Assembly (NCBI GenBank): GCA_022695795.1
Contig: MU404057.1
Span: 682,001-746,000 of the forward strand
DNA length: 64,000 nucleotides
From: Biscogniauxia marginata
Taxonomy: Eukaryota > Ascomycota > Sordariomycetes > Xylariales > Xylariaceae
Direction of reading: 5' to 3'
In this document: positions 11,049-23,515 of the stretch, piece after piece
Layout of the letters: every line of letters starts with the position of its first letter
How positions within the stretch are numbered: the stretch's first letter is position 1
Translations under genes and position numbers: made by a program
Notes under the pieces: generated by a model
Told to the model about the DNA's origin: nothing
Databases searched by the model: none
What the model saw: only the letters and a program-made list of their open reading frames with translations

Positions 11049-14000
11049 TCAACCTCCTTTTCTCTCCGAGTCATTCTTTGGAAGCTGCTCGCTCTGCGGG
11101 TACATCTCGCTACGAGCTTTTGCATCGGTACCTTTCTTCCTGCCTCGGGGGATCTTCTGCCATCCTCCATTGCTACCCGCGTTATCGCTTTCGCTCTTGG
11201 CGGCCCGGACGTGGCCATTCTCTCTCATTAAACCATTGACCCTCGGATTTGAATGCATCGGCCCATCGGTCTTTGGCGTGCTTGTATCAACTGGGGACTT
11301 TTGCTTCCCTTTGGCCGAGTCCGGCTTAGCATCAAATCGACCATGTGTAGCGGGAGTCACGCGAGCAGATTGCTGGCTTAGAGGTATATCTAACCTTCTG
11401 GTAAAGCTTGGCGACGGGCTATTAGCCTCGTAGACTGGTGATAGGTGCTGAAAGTCGTTTGTCTGCAGACGATTCTCGGTCGCGAGGTCTAGCTGTGCGA
11501 TAAGCGAACTTGGCAAGGACCGCGGGGGGTAACGTTGAAGTGTAGCCGGTGAATTTACTAAATGTCCGTGACCAGCACTAGAGAGCGACACTCCGGGAAC
11601 GAATGACATGACGTTTAAGGTACCATCTGGCCTGACACTCACCATATCGCTAGTAAAATGCGACCCAGGAAAGTGCGAGGTCGTAAGAGCAGGTGAGTTC
11701 GAGGAGCCATTCACGACAACTGGTCGGTCTGATGCCGGCGAATTCGCTTTCTGGGTCGCTAGGGGCTGGCCAGAAGGCAGTGCTGCCGCCGAGGCGGTCG
11801 ATGATTCTGGCCGTTGACTTATGTGAAGTGGATTATCGAACCCAGTGTAGTCGGCTGTTGCGCTTTCACCTTGCCAAAGCTGCCGGGGTGAGTTGCCGTT
11901 AGACAGTTTAGATACAGAGCCATTGACGACCAGTGGAGTCGTCTCACGAGCGGATGGCTGACCCGAAGAGCGAGGTACTGAGCCTTTGCCTGCTGAGTAT
12001 AATCTGTTTTGACCAAGTGGCGAAGGCGAGCGAGACGTCTGTTTAATTCTGTCTAGTACGGACTGCGGGAATTGATCAGACGAAAGGCGCCGTCGGCTCG
12101 GGCCGGACGACTGCAGGTCGATGTCACCAAAAGCCGGTAGGCCATTAGTTGAGCTGCCCGTTTGCCGCGGTGGACTAGATGGATCGGCGTGCAAGCCATT
12201 GCTTCTCTCGTCATCGGGCGGAGAATTCGTCTGCGAGCTGTCCTGCTCATTATCGTTACCCTCGTCGGGCATGAAGCTCGGAATAGGGATTCCGTTAAGG
12301 TGCCGGGCGGGAATACCAGCAAGCCCGTTCGGTGTCTGACCAGTGCTCCCAAAGCCCTGAGCTGTTGGTATATTAGCAACAGGTCGCGACGCCGGTTGCG
12401 ACTGGGATCGTAAGGTGCTTCCAGACAAGCTATGACCCGTCTCGCTCTCAGCCGTCGATCGCTGAGAGCTTCGTCGAAATTCGGCACTATGGCTATTAGA
12501 GGGCGACGATGGATATGCCGGGAAACCCTGCTGCGCATAGAATGCTTGTTGTAGGTGCATAGGGTAATAGTAAATCTCTGGCCGTATTTCAGGACGAAGG
12601 GGAGCGCTCAAAGGAGGGGTATCGAACGAATTCGTTCTGGAACGCTCTGTCGACTGCGACTGAGGAACATTGCCCTGCATCCTCTGAGCATGCTGCTGTA
12701 GGGCTTGCTGCTGGACAAATGCCTGCGACTGCGTATATTGCAGAAACCTGAGGTTGTTCTCCTGAAGTTGCAAAGCAGAAAGCGTCTGGGCTACTACGTC
12801 CGGAGATGCCTGCATGTACATGGCAGCAGCGTCCTGAGGTCCCAATGCCATCGCATACCCAGCCGGTATGTACATCGGGCTGGCATTGTTGTCATAAGTG
12901 ACACTCGACGATGCTCTGCGGTTGCCATTGTTGTTATTGTTTCGGTGCTGACCCGACTGACGATTGCCACTCCGATATGTCCCTCCGCGACCTCCGCGAG
13001 GAGTCTGCTGTTGAGAAGCGCTCCGCAGAAGCACAGGACGAGATACAGGCGGAGGCTTCTGGAATATTCTCTCTTCCTCCTTCGGGAATTCGAACTGCTC
13101 GCAACATTTATCAAGATCTCCTTGGGCAATATGTTCAAAAGCCCGCCGGAGCTCCATATGCAGTCCACGGAAAGCGGTATCATCGGCCGTGTTGCCAAGG
13201 TTCCGGTTAGTGTTGAAAGGTTCCTCGACACAGAGTTGGTTGTTCAAGGCCAAGTGCCATTTCTTATCTGTCTTGGTGACCGTCTTACCTAGCCGGACAG
13301 ATAGCACCTGGGTACTGTAGTCAAATTCATGAGCATAGAAGCGGAAAAACTGAAAGAGCAGTTCACCAAGGGTGGATTTATTCTTATTCCCAAAGCCTCG
13401 CAACTTGTCCACGTCGTCGGCAAATGCCGCAATGTCGCCGTCCTTCTTGGTGAGTTTCTGATGAGGACGCTGGTGCAGCGCAGGAAGAACAGCCGGCTGT
13501 CGCAACTGCAGAAATGCAATGATCATACATATCCAAGTGTATGAACTCAAAGTTCCACCGAATGCTGTGGATTTCTGTAAGTACAAGAATAACTGGCGAG
13601 AAGGGGAGGATATGTTTAGGCTCACCAGCATCGTTGACGACTCTTCGCCGGGTCCAGTGTTTGATTATCATTGCCAATGGTCTCACTCGCTCATCAATCT
13701 CCACATATGTCTTGATCATGCGAGTATTTTCCAGTGCTAAGGTATTGTTGACATTCATGTCGCAGTTGAGCTGGAGCTCCGGGTCCCAGATCTTGACGAT
13801 GGGAACCTTGGCCGAAGAGACGCATATGACTTTCTCCATTCCATCTAGATAATTTTGTCAGTAAGCTAGGAGACGCACGGGGTTTTGTTACATACGTTTA
13901 GCCAGTAGATCTGCAAGCATACAGACTCCTTCGAGCTCCTTCCATGGCGTTACGATGCAAATATCGACTAGAATTGGTCAGTGTCGCCGACAGGGAATTT

Positions 14001-15017
14001 AAATTTGGACATGGACGAACCGTCTGAATCATCCGAGCACAGCAAATTCCCCGATGACCCAAAAAGATGTACACGGATGTCGTGGCCCGGCCAGGCATCA
14101 TTGAGAAGCTTCTCTAGTTTTTCCACCAACTTGTGCCGCTTCGCTTCCACCCCCTCGGTCGGTTGTAACCGGTCGTAGAGTTCGCGCATATCTGTAGTGA
14201 GCTTCCGCTCATCATCTTCGGACAGCTTGCTCTTTATGCTCTTCAGGTCTGTCTTCTCCAATGGGTCGCTCCCGATGGTGTATGGTATTCTTCGGCGCGA
14301 GTGCTTGAGGCCCGTCTCGTACTTGCACCCGCCGTGTCGCGGGGGCAGTGGTCTTAAGGAAGGAAGTGCCCCATTCGTTTCGGAGTATACAGAGCGCGGG
14401 GAATGGCTCTGGTTGGCACTGGGGGACTGGTCCCGCGACTCGAAGGAGAATTTCCGAGCGTGCTGGTGGGGGGTCGAAGGGACCGAGCTTGAATGGGGTG
14501 GGAGGTTGGAGGGAGACGTAGACGGCTTCGGTCTCGGCGGAAGGCCGTGTTCCACCTTTTTGGGCGGCATCTTGTGGTGATTGGCGTCCTTGCCTGTTAT
14601 AAGCACGCGATCGGCTTTGTTGGTGCTCTGATTGCCCCTATTCCCATGGCAGTTTTGGGAGGCCTGCCTAGCGCGAGAATCTTTGTTAGACACCTTGGAA
14701 GAGGAGCGAGACCTGGGTCCGGCGTGGACGGACTGGGGAGACAATAGCGGTAGCAAGGGGGGAGACTGGAGGCCGCCGCCTCGTCCAGGCGCAATGAGCT
14801 TGTTGTACTGGAGAAGCTGTGCGTGGTATAGAGAAGACTGGTGCGGGAAGAGTATGGGAACCAGGTCCAGATGGGTGGGGAACTGGACGTGGGTCGTGTC
14901 AGGACTTGTAGGTGAGAGCGTGCTGAGTCTAGGAACTGCTGGGCTTGACGACGATCGGGTCCAGAGTTGTGCGGGATAAGTATGTTTTGAGTCTGCCGTG
15001 ATAGACGGGCTGTCCAT
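11049..15017 (-). CDS. Cid1-family terminal RNA nucleotidyltransferase with long disordered tail
   Basis: Four exons: 15017-14021, 13967-13896, 13844-13626 and 13564-11049; introns of 53, 51 and 61 nt, all phase 1; 1267 aa. Residues 1-230 are Ser/Pro-rich. The nucleotidyltransferase core follows: the GSS motif near 320, catalytic Asp 332 and 334 (DVD, formed across intron 1), and Asp 385 in LNCDMNVNN. The central and PAP-associated region runs from about 400 to 590, including SSYTWICMIIAFLQ, LGELLFQFFRFYA and NLGNTADD. Residues 600-1267 are low-complexity, with an RGG/Asn-rich patch and Gln-rich segments typical of RNA granule proteins. The family adds A, U or C/U tails to RNA 3' ends; Aspergillus CutA is a plausible relative, but orthology was not tested. 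ATG 15017 is the first in frame; the Met at 14570 (MPPKKVEHG) is another possible start. Confidence 0.88.
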
Positions 15018-18003
15018 TAAAGAAGAGCCCCGCACAAACAATTGAGGTGTCCTTGCTGGTGAAGGTAAAGCGATTGGCTCGTGACACAAGTCGACTGACT
15101 GGGCGAGTGAATGGAGAAAGTGCTGGAGACCGGCGTCGCTGGGGTGACGTTTCTCTTCTTTATTCTATACTCTCGGTTGTCGGACACGAACAACGCGGGC
15201 CGTCGGCAACAGACAGGATCGACGCGAAGCGTGGTGAGGTTGGACGGCTGGACCGCGGTGTTGAGCAGGGCGGTGGAAACCGTGGAAACCGTTGAAACCG
15301 GACAAGGCAAGTTCAGCAAGATGGGCCGAGCAGGAAAGCCAGAATTGGGTGTTTATCCGTCACAGGCTTGCCGATATGCGCTCACTGCAGAGAAGTCGGA
15401 TTATCAATATAGACGAGTAGGTGATGCCGTTGATGCTGGAGGCAAAGGAGGGAGGCTCATGGGGCTAGTGGCGGAAGTGGACGAGAAACATGGGTTGCAT
15501 CACCACCTCTTTTCTCCAGACACCGACTCTGAGGGACTTAGACTTATTCAGGTGGGAAAGGATGGCCAGGATGGAAGAAACGATTGAAATAAAGCACCAC
15601 GGGCGGACAGAGAAACACACACATATACACACGGATCGACGTGTGGGTATAAAGGGGTATCGCAAGAGAGAGAAAAAGAGACAGAGAGCTAAAAAAAAAA
15701 GCCAAGCAATGCAAAGAGAAAAAAAAGGCAGTTCAGTCGGGAGATGTTTCGTGGTCGTGGTCGTTGTCTGGTCGTGATCGTGTGCAGGTGGTTTGTTGCT
15801 TCCAAAGATAGCAGAGGCAGAGGAAGATAGTCAAGGTGGGTGGAAGCAGCAAAAGGTGTGTTGTGTCGTCGAGGTAATTTGAAGTGACGGGAGGTGATGG
15901 AGACGGGGCGAGTGGATGGATGGAGGAGGTGCAGCCCAGCCCAGCCAATGCTATGCGTATCGTACTAGGTACTATGACAACACGCAGGTGGTCAAGGCAC
16001 GGTACACCGTTGTCCGCTCTGTCGTACGGGCTTAGTTATGTATCTCGGGAAGTACCCGATACTACGTATAGTACCTGCAATGCAATTGATCCAATGAGGC
16101 CCTGGGCCCTCCGGTCGTTGCCCTGAATGTCGAGGCAGTGAGGGCGGGCATCGCACCTTGCCTAAAGTAACATAGTGCGAGTACATAGTATAGGCAGTAT
16201 GTACAAGTACATGCAGACAATATGGGGGTTGCTAAAGAGTGCTAGGTGCCCGCAAGGTACTACCAGTACATGGGCACTGGAACGGCTCACTAATAGACGC
16301 TAATAGATGGAGCGTTTATGCACCCCGTTTTGCAACTAATAATTCTTGATTTGCTCAATCATCCCAAGTTGAAAGGGACCCGAGCAGAGCTACGTCGAAC
16401 ATGAAGTATGTACAGTATTAGGTATACAGTGAATTGCCATTAAAAGATATGGTTCAATATTGCATGTTTGTCTGTTAGGTGTGTGTTCACGTAACTGTGA
16501 TGTTGGTTGCTTAATTCTCTAACGAAAACATTATACTTGTATATAATATAACACTTACTATAGAAGTGGACTTTCTTTCCCCTGGTTAACTTCATATTTC
16601 ACTTACTTCTCGCCTATTCTCTCTTTCTCCTTCTTTTCTTCCTTCTTCCTTTCCTCCTTAGTTTCAAGGAGCGGGTGATCCAGTTAATCTTAACTCACCC
16701 CATTTACCCCCTGTCAAAAAGAACAGTTGAAATATCAAAAGGAATTAGGTGACAGACTCGTCTTTCCAATTTACTCAAACATGACCAACAACAAAATCCA
16801 AGTTCAACACCGAAATTACTAGCATACTAACCAACCCCAGTATACATACTTATGTGGTCTTTAACGGCGCAATACCAAGTGACCAACTGTCCAATCATGA
16901 GATAAAGCACATTCGACAACTGCAGATTGCTGAACTGCCTTACCCGTGGACGGATGTCCATGCAGAAACAAGTGACCCCCATCATGACCTTTTGTTTCTT
17001 CTTTTCTTTTCAGTACCTAGTCAGCCTCCCCGTCAGAGCCACCACCGTTAGTCGACTTGGTGCAGAATGAATCATAACAACATCAGAGATCGGTATACGC
17101 CGCAGCATTATCAGTCATTTCCTTAGTAGTAAGGCAAAACTGCATTCACTACATGCCTCCAGCCAATAAACTCGCTTAGCCTACCCTGCCAAAGCGACCT
17201 TAGTGGTATTAATTGATGTTGAATACCTATGTATAGTAGTGTTTAATTATAGTAAGTACCTGTGTATACATAGTACCCTCTTAAGAATAGTTATGTAATT
17301 ATGGTCATAGTTCCTAGTCTAACTACATACTTTTGAGTTATAAGTAACTACAATCTTATCACATCTTCTCTCAAGTCAAACTCCTGGCATTAGGAGTAAA
17401 ATGATGAAAGCCACTTTTTTGGTAGTTGGTGTGACTTATCGACAGTGCACTGGCAGGGGGCGCTGGCCTAAATGCAACTAATCTACTCAGAGTCCGTTGT
17501 GGGCATTTCCATCTACATACAAGGTCACTCGCACAAATCATATTGAAGCACTGAATAGCACTATATGTAGTTTGTGCTCCGGGTCATCCCGTAAGTTCTA
17601 CAATGGGAGTGTGACGGCGAAGCTGAGAGATGGGAAGTTCGCTATACCTACTTTAGTTGGCCCCTTTTGGCCACAGGAACAGTGAAGCGCGCCAGCCAAG
17701 ATAAGCAAATCTGTGCGATGAGCGGACAAGGCGAGCTGAACGTTTCACCACCTCTCTCGCTTGACAACTTGGACTTCCCGAACTACCGGGAACATGAAGG
17801 GGCCTCAAACTGTTAAGTCGCTCAGCCCGCAACTCTTCGCCGGCAAGTAATCTAACTTATCTATCCATGACCCCCCACTTTCGCCTTGAATAGCCCGCTG
17901 TCGTCTAAAGCGACCTAGGTTAGTTCAGCCTACCTACATCTCGCCTCACCTGTTTTTCAGTTTATACACCTCTCGCAGCGGTTATAGGTGGTCATAAGGC
18001 CCT
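15018..18003. other. 3-kb intergenic region, no gene recognised
   Basis: Between the Cid1-type gene (minus) and a small membrane-protein gene (plus). It should hold both promoters, since the genes are divergent. A GAAAC-type short tandem (GTGGAAACC, GTGGAAACC, GTTGAAACC) lies near 15272-15300. A pyrimidine-rich tract lies at about 16615-16665. Open frames are short and unsupported. Confidence 0.55.
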
Positions 18004-18435
18004 ATGTCTTCGGCTCCGCACTCGCCCTTGAGGGCGTTGTGCCTGACGGAGGGTCTGATGAAACTCGCCGGTGGCCTGATATTCATCGCATCTCCTCAGA
18101 CCCCCTTGGCAGTCGCTGTCGCGCCCCCGATTCCATCTTCAGCTGTGCTGTTGACCCGCCTCTTGGGCACGCAGACGCTAATACTCGGTGTGGCCCTCTT
18201 GCTCGCCGCTGCACATTCGCCGAAAGCAGCGGGGAGCAGGCGTATTGTGTACTGGACGGTGTTCGCGAGAGATGCGACCCTGCTGACGGTTCTAGCCCTG
18301 CAGCTCTGGTTCGGCGAGAACGATAACGATGCTCTCGGATTCACTTCGGGGGGGTTACGCGCTTGGATTAGTGAGCTCACACCTTTCTTGTTAGGTCATC
18401 TATGGATCCTGTTGAGAAAGCCCCATTGGTTTTGA
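18004..18435 (+). CDS. Small four-helix membrane protein, uncharacterised
   Basis: Single-exon ORF of 143 aa from the ATG in CCCTATGTC. Four hydrophobic segments stand out: about 13-30 (LTEGLMKLAGGLIFIA), 46-70 (VLLTRLLGTQTLILGVALLL), 80-103 (IVYWTVFARDATLLTVLALQLW) and 122-138 (ELTPFLLGHLWILL). The pattern, with an Arg-Asp pair inside helix three and a C-terminal LRKPHWF, resembles small fungal four-TM proteins of unknown function, loosely DoxX-like in layout. I do not recognise a family. Overlapping frames on both strands are less protein-like. Neighbours give no functional clue. It is probably real because the hydrophobic pattern is too regular for chance. Confidence 0.65.
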   Translation: MSSAPHSPLRALCLTEGLMKLAGGLIFIASPQTPLAVAVAPPIPSSAVLLTRLLGTQTLILGVALLLAAAHSPKAAGSRRIVYWTVFARDATLLTVLALQLWFGENDNDALGFTSGGLRAWISELTPFLLGHLWILLRKPHWF

Positions 18436-21400
18436 TATGGGGATGGGCGGGAATAAAGATAACTACCTAGGTAGTCAGTCATTTAAGAAATGTTTCCGCG
18501 ATCGTCCTTGTCGTCAACTTCTAACTCAGTTAATTATCGTTATCAAGGACAATTTCACGATTATTGTTATTATTCTATTTATTTACCTATTTATCATAGC
18601 ATCAGTCAACCAGTCTCATCTCTACGCATGGGCTTCCATGATTATGTACGAGGATTCTTTGTTACTCAGTCTGATCGTCATCATATCAGTGTAAGTCAGC
18701 AACACGCTGTACACACATAAGCTTATTATTGAACGGCAGCCCAGCCGGGTAACCGTTATACCAAACTCGGCGAAAATCGCAGGGGGCGCCTAGCACCACC
18801 CACACCAATGCTTCATACGGTAGCGCGACACTACTCCTTTACGAGCCGCGATTCTGTAGTACATACTATCCCGTGCCGTTTCGGCCCAACACGCCGGTTT
18901 CCTGCGTTGTGAAATCACCAAGGATGCGCGGTTGGCAGTGTACAGACATGGGGCCGCTTGTCACCAACAAACTTCCGGCGGCTTACGACCTAAACCTAGC
19001 TTTCTTGTTCCCAAATCAGCATATCGGATTCAGAACCGGTAATTCGCCTTGATCGAAATCTACATTGCATTTCGCGCAGTACCTACGTCTCAGTATTCAC
19101 GGCCACAGCCACGAAACACGGGCTTATATTAAGGTAACCTCGCTCGTATAGGCAAAACACCGCCCGAGCTTTTTCGTTCAGAATCAGATGAAATTAGTTT
19201 CAGGTCCACTTCATTGCCTTCTCTACCGCCCAGTACGAGTCCGCAGCAGAAACCCCCCGAATCCGGACAGCAGGGTTCCCCGTCGATCCCTCAAGATCCC
19301 TCGCTTGGCCATTCCGTAGCGGCACACACTTCCCTCCTTTGTCTTTTCCACTTACAAAACTGACATGATGCGGCTCCTCCGAGTCGTCTTTGATCCTCCA
19401 ACCCGGGGGAAATGCCTTTGTGAGTGAATTATTGAATTACCGAGGCTCCTCGTCAATGTAGCATCACACACTATCGCACAGAGATAGCACAAAACAACCC
19501 CCCCACTAAATGTCGTATTCAGCCTTGACAAGCTTGGCCGTCGCTCAGGAGCTTGCTTCAAGGGGCGACACAAGATGGGGCCAACGTCTTACCCATACCC
19601 GACTCAACTCAACAGGCCTTGCTCTGAAATCACGAGGCATGTGATAATACGATATCACACATTTAGGTAGAGTAACGCTGCCTCTTTGGGTCGTATTGAA
19701 AAGTCAGGCTGCTATTTCGAGATCTCATCGTCTATCAAAACCCCCTTGCTTACCTAAGGTAATATATCTGAGCCCGTCGTACGACCTCGCACCGGGGTGT
19801 CGGTTGACGTCACCTACCTGCTCCTATTCCTGTCCACGTTCCTGATCCTACTCGATAAGCCAACGAGCAGCTAGCTACTTACCACGTACCTCCATACCAC
19901 TACATTGCGATGCAGTCAAGTGGGTTTCCTCCCTTCCGGACACCTGTGTGATCTCGCGGGTCCCACCAGATTAGATCATATCTTTTCAGAGGAGAGGCGG
20001 GGGATAATGCGAGTATTCGACCCTCGATTGGATAAACTAAACCCAGCGGGATCTCACATAAGTTCAGCTTGGCTTGGATTACCACATTCGCTGCCGTGGC
20101 TGCTAGGACCACATGGTTCACGTTCTCCTGTGGCACCAACCGCCGAAGATGATTCGCGCCATTGCCGTTCCTAGCTATAGATGCTTAAAACTAGTGTTCT
20201 TACTGGTACCCAATGCGATTCGATGACTAGCAGAGCGGATCATGGACCAGACCCCAGGATATGTAAGTCTGACTTCAGGTGATCACATATATCACTGGTT
20301 CCCTGCTATAATGCGCTATAGAGACGATGTGGCTCCTATTATCCTCGCCAAACCATCAAGCGACTTACTACCCCTTTCATCGCAGTTTATTGAGCTAGCC
20401 AGTCATACAGCACATGTCCGCAACAAACAACATGTACACAGAGCATTCTCGTTCCCCTGGCCCTATATAATTTTGGAGTTAAAAAATAATCCACCAATCC
20501 AAGGCCACTATCAAAATGGGCAAGTAATATCGAATAGTATTTTTTACGTCATCAGCCTAAGAGTTCTCATCATTACCTAACCGCTTACGAACCTACGACC
20601 TTATACTACTACACTGGGTCTGAACGAGCGTACGCAGGTACAGATATGAAGGGAGATAAAGTAGTATAGGTAAGGCATTCGCCAGATTGCCTACTTTACG
20701 GATATAGAGCCTCCGAGAGTGCCAACGGGGTCCTTCGCTATAGTGCCTTTTATCTATTGCGTCTAGACTTGTCTTTATCCCTCGTGGGGGATTTCCCTTT
20801 GCGCATACAGTATTACACCGAAATTATATAGTAGATAGGTGGGCGCCTATAAACAGCAGGTTTGAGGAAAATGATAGATCGGGTCATGAATCTCAGAAAT
20901 GGCATCAATAAAAACAGATTCGTCTATTTAGTCTGGCTTGGGGGATTCAAAAGCCTTTAGAATTTCCATCAGTTTGATGTTGATGTGGAATTTTTTATTT
21001 ACCGAATATATATCATATATCCTAAGCAGTACATAGGTAATACGAACAAAGGGCAACTTAGGCCAACTCTTCATAACATTGCTAACTTCACCTGTTGCCA
21101 CAACATAAGAAAGCGACGGCTTTCCTTTTTCTTCAAACACTCTACCTAATATAATATGAACACAAAGAGGAAGACCTGTACTCTTTTTTTCTTCCCTCCT
21201 CCTTCGGGTAGTATCACATTTCCAAGGGTCCCGTCGTGTTCTGGTTCTGGAAAGGCTTGGCGACGACCCCGCAAGGAGAGAACCCCGATTTTGCCCCAAG
21301 GTCGAATTCGAAATTGGAACTTCTTTCGCACGCTGCTACATAGCAGCGCACGGACGAAGGGCTTGGCGTTAGCCTCGTTTTTATACACTACCTCGATACT

Positions 21401-21973
21401 AGGACATACATACATACCATTTCAGGGGTCCAGACCAGGGACGACCTAGTGTAGGTATTTAGGTAGTGAGTGTATGTATGTACCTTGCAGGCAAAAAGGG
21501 TAAGGAAGGGTTCCCCCGTCGCGGGAGGGTTCAATACTTTTAGGGAACGCTCTATCAACCAGCACCGGGGTCCCTTGAGACGACTCCTGTGTCAAGGTGC
21601 TTCAGACTCCAGCAAGTCTCGTGGCCGTGGGATCGATCACCTTTCGTTTGGTGTTTCTGTTCTTTATCCTCCTTTTTGACGGACAGATAGGTAGAGGCAG
21701 ATCTTCGAATTTCCTTTATTCAATTTTTTATTTTATTTTTCTTCTTCTCGCTTTTTCTTGAACCTCATCTCTGGCGCCTAGGTCGCTTTCTCTTCTTGCT
21801 CGGTCTCGATAGCTACTAGGCACTACGGTATATTGCCGTCGAGCAAGTCTCGCCTTAATACTTCGTACCACGCGCATTCATTCTCTTCTCCGCTTCGAGA
21901 GCGTCAAGTAGTTTAATTCGAGTCCCGAAAACTATAACAAAAAAAGAATACTATAAAAACAAAACCAGACAAT
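18436..21973. other. 3.5-kb intergenic region, no gene recognised
   Basis: No supported gene. A 112-codon ATG frame at 20242-20580 exists but has no recognisable domain. AT-rich TTATT-type sequence lies at 18540-18600. A T/C-rich tract at 21714-21770 is probably promoter or 5' UTR of the peroxiredoxin-like gene that begins at 21974. Confidence 0.55.
21714..21770 (+). promoter_or_regulatory. Pyrimidine-rich tract in the promoter of the peroxiredoxin-like gene
   Basis: A run of T and C with few purines on the coding strand, about 200-260 bp before the ATG at 21974. Such CT-rich tracts are common just upstream of transcription starts in filamentous fungi. No specific factor site is claimed. Confidence 0.35.
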
Positions 21974-23199
21974 ATGTTCTCCACCCTAACGACCAAGCTA
22001 GCGATGAAGAAAGTCGGGCTGTCAAGCGACGCCCTGGACTTCAGCAGCAAGGACGGCTCCGTCCCGGGCCTCGACGAGCTAGAGAACAACGGATCGTCTT
22101 CCTCCTCCTGGCCCCCAGCTTGGATGAGCGTCAAGAAACTCCCGCTGACGGCACAGGCATGGCTGTCGCCGGCCCCGCCGCCCGTCCCCGTCGCCCCCGA
22201 GTGTCCGAAGCCGGGCGACCTGGCGCCGCTAGACCGCGACCGGCGGCTCGAGTTCGGGGGCGGGAGGCCCGTCGTCGTGCTCTTCCTGCGCTGTGTCGGG
22301 TGCGCATGTAAGTCCACGTCCCCCTTCTTTCCTTCCCTTCCCCTCCCCTCCCCCTTTTTGTTTCCTTCTCCATCCCTCGTATTCGACCTCAAGCAACTCG
22401 CGCTCACAGCTTTTTTCTCTCCCCTTTTTGCCATTGACTTTGACCGGCTAACCCTAAAATCATTGTGCCCCCTCCCCCAGTCGCGCAGAAGTCCTTCCTC
22501 GCGCTCCGCGCCCTCGCAACCAAGAACCAGGGGAGTTTGCGGTGCGTGGCAGTCTCGCACTCATCCGCCGCGGCGACCCGGAAGTGGATAGACAGTGAGT
22601 AGTTTCTCCCCCCCACCTAAACTCCTGCCTGCAGTTCCATGTCAACCAACCCTTCCCTCCCCACCGAAAGAAAGCAATCGGCTAGTTTTTTCCCCCCTTC
22701 TTTTAAAAAGGAACCCCGCTGACGCTGACCCCCTACCGCAGTCCTAGGCGGCGCCTGGGCCGTCGAAGTAGTCGTAGACCCGGACCGCGCCATCTACGCG
22801 GCGTGGGGGCTCGGGCTCGGCAGCGTGTGGTACATGTTCAACCCGACGACGCAGGCGGCGGGGTGGAAGGAGAAAGGCTGGCTCGGGATCCGCGTCGCGG
22901 ACGCGGTCCAGAGATCCGGTGCCTCTACTTCTTCTTCCACTACCCTCACTGCCGCGCCTCCGAAGGGGAAAGGGGGACTCCGCCGCGCGGGGACGGCGGG
23001 CGGACGGGAGGCGCAGGCGCAGGCGCAGGCGCAGGAGCAGGAGGAGCAGGAGGGCCCGTCTACGGTCATGGGGAATAAGTGGCAGCAGGCGGGCCTGTTT
23101 GCGGTGGATGGGCGCGGCACTGTTGTCTGGGGGGCAAAGGCACAGAGGGCGGACGACATTATGGATCTGGACGCTGCGGCTGCGGTTTTGGGATTCTGA
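21974..23199 (+). CDS. Peroxiredoxin-like (AhpC/TSA, thioredoxin-fold) protein
   Basis: Three exons: 21974-22307, 22481-22594 and 22742-23199, with phase-1 introns of 173 and 147 nt; 301 aa. A PGDLAPL segment (about residues 79-85) leads into VVVLFLRCVGCAFAQKSF, with Cys107 and Cys110 forming a CxxC at the start of the thioredoxin-fold helix. Then come RCVAVSHSS, WAVEVVVDPDRAIYAAWGLG, and at the end AGLFAVDGRGTVVWGAKAQRADD, the order seen in the fungal AhpC/TSA_2 peroxiredoxin-like family. The second exon starts within the CxxC helix, which supports the splice. An unusual insert at about 206-257 contains a Ser/Thr stretch, a Gly/Arg stretch and an Ala-Gln repeat. It presumably acts in thiol-based redox chemistry. 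Peroxidase activity is not shown, and the resolving Cys arrangement differs from classical 2-Cys enzymes. Confidence 0.87.
23011..23049 (+). repeat. In-frame GCGCAG hexanucleotide repeat inside the peroxiredoxin-like gene
   Basis: Four GCGCAG units followed by GAGCAG and GAGGAGCAG encode an Ala-Gln then Glu-Gln tract at about residues 239-253. Every unit is a multiple of three, so copy-number change would leave the frame intact. Confidence 0.85.
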
Positions 23200-23515
23200 A
23201 TCTTTTTATTTATACACACACTGTTTCTGGAAAGGGGAAATCCTTTTACTTTGGCGCAGGAACGAGGGGGATTACGAGATATGACGAATAGTGATGTTGT
23301 GGCTACGATTGAGTCAAGTTTTTCAATTTTTATATATCTAATCATTTGAAATATGTTTCGTCAAGATACGTGAATGTCTTACCTTTGAAGTCAGCATTTA
23401 GTTCTGAGCGCTCCCAGACCCGCAGAGTTGCTCTGATAGAAATCAAGAAGAAGCCACTAGGCTCTCTATCCCTTCTCTCTACATATATACATCTTCCGCA
23501 ATCTCATGCCCTCTT
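23200..23515. other. Intergenic 3' region between convergent genes
   Basis: About 315 bp of 3' flank shared by the peroxiredoxin-like gene (plus) and the small CxxC ORF (minus). It is T-rich near 23200-23345. No other feature was seen. Confidence 0.55.

Noticed and set aside
12053..13292. Several 70-195-codon frames inside the Cid1-type gene
   Set aside because: All overlap exon 4 of the transferase in other frames, and none has recognisable domains.
20242..20580. 112-codon ATG frame
   Set aside because: No domain, no splice signals tying it to other exons, and a length within chance for this much intergenic DNA.
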